Below, one piece after another: positions 35,055 through 35,278 of a stretch of 35,278 nucleotides of DNA; positions within the stretch are counted from its first letter, which is position 1; each line of letters begins with the position of its first letter. A program made the position numbers and the translations under genes. Source of the stretch: Thioalkalivibrio paradoxus (GTDB taxonomy: Bacteria > Pseudomonadota > Gammaproteobacteria > Ectothiorhodospirales > Ectothiorhodospiraceae). Location: NCBI GenBank assembly GCA_011390565.1, contig JAABSC010000018.1:1-35278 (forward strand), given 5' to 3'. Below the pieces are notes generated by a model. The model did no database searches. It was not told where the DNA came from and worked only from the letters and a program-made list of their open reading frames with translations.

Positions 35055-35278
35055 TCAGGCCGACTCAGCCTCCACGACCACAACCGGCTCCTCGGTCTCG
35101 GGGAAGATCTCCCGGTACATCCCGTACAACGCGCCGAACACCACCGGTCCGAGTACCAGGAAGCCGAGCCCGAGCGGGATCATCGCGACGATCGCGAGCA
35201 CGAAGTAGATCAGGCTGAACACGATCAGAGGAGCCAGGTTCGACAATGTCCCGTTGACGCTGGCCATGATCGCGTCTC
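35055..35278 (-). CDS. Membrane protein, C-terminal part (BPSS1780-like), continues beyond the window
   Basis: At least 70 residues ending at a stop at 35055, with no stop before the window edge. Two hydrophobic helices (LAPLIVFSLIYFVLAIVAMIPLGLG and FLVLGPVVFGALYGMY, read in parts) and the end YREIFPETEEPVVVVEAESA look like the C-terminal third of BPSS1780/YciC-type inner membrane proteins. An ATG at 35267 could be taken as a start, but the frame continues upstream and the family is about 200 to 250 residues long, so the gene is probably cut by the window. It is convergent with tatC. Confidence 0.65.
   Translation of the reverse strand, partial: DAIMASVNGTLSNLAPLIVFSLIYFVLAIVAMIPLGLGFLVLGPVVFGALYGMYREIFPETEEPVVVVEAESA

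Noticed and set aside
33584..35083. 499-residue minus-strand frame
   Set aside because: Antisense to tatB and tatC, His/Arg-rich shadow.

Overview
The window is GC-rich chromosomal DNA from a gammaproteobacterium, most likely a sulfur-oxidising member of the Chromatiales/Ectothiorhodospiraceae (Thioalkalivibrio-like). This placement is an inference. It rests on the soxYZ pair, an Mrp/Mbh-type cation antiporter module, a GTP-type PEP carboxykinase, gammaproteobacterial gene orders (rpmB-rpmG-mutM; ubiE-ubiJ-ubiB; lptM-lysA-dapF-DUF484-xerC; hslVU) and several dispersed GC-rich repeat families. No phage, insertion sequence, CRISPR array, tRNA or rRNA gene was seen. Coding density is high apart from a few repeat-filled gaps.

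Layout. 85-3582: a single-cysteine flavin disulfide reductase (minus) divergent from pckG (plus). 3583-4135: repeat-filled gap. 4165-6985: rpmB-rpmG with a promoter and terminator, a palindromic repeat, a 66-residue unknown gene (minus), a chorismatase (XanB2/FkbO/Hyg5 family) and mutM. 7022-7182: more repeats. 7285-8619: oxygen-dependent protoporphyrinogen oxidase (minus). 8797-15937: nine translationally coupled genes for a membrane ion-translocating module (MrpE, F, G, MbhD-like, MbhE+MrpB fusion, MrpC, MrpD and two more antiporter-like subunits). 16024-21033: minus-strand block DUF971-ubiE-ubiJ-ubiB-pap. 21148-23045: hslV-hslU (minus). 23145-23223: inverted repeat. 23275-27906: minus-strand operon lptM-lysA-methyltransferase-dapF-DUF484-xerC. 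28196-29022: soxYZ with terminator, then a 140-residue unknown protein. 29570-29667: palindromic repeat. 29773-32966: hisB-hisH-hisA-hisF-hisE. 33040-35032: tatA-tatB-tatC, whose last codons lie in a palindromic repeat. 35055-end: C-terminal part of a membrane protein (minus).

How the genes fit together. SoxY has a twin-arginine signal and the Tat translocase is encoded 5 kb away, so Tat probably exports the SoxYZ carrier. The chorismatase could supply 4-hydroxybenzoate for the ubiquinone route that ubiE/J/B serve, as XanB2 does in Xanthomonas. The Mrp/Mbh module probably exchanges Na+ for H+, which suits a saline or alkaline habitat. lysA and dapF provide lysine and meso-diaminopimelate for the cell wall. 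The most unusual points are the antiporter module (Mbh-like gene order, no hydrogenase, a third subunit lacking the key TM5 glutamate), the chorismatase placed between rpmG and mutM, and a TatC tail that is partly translated repeat DNA.
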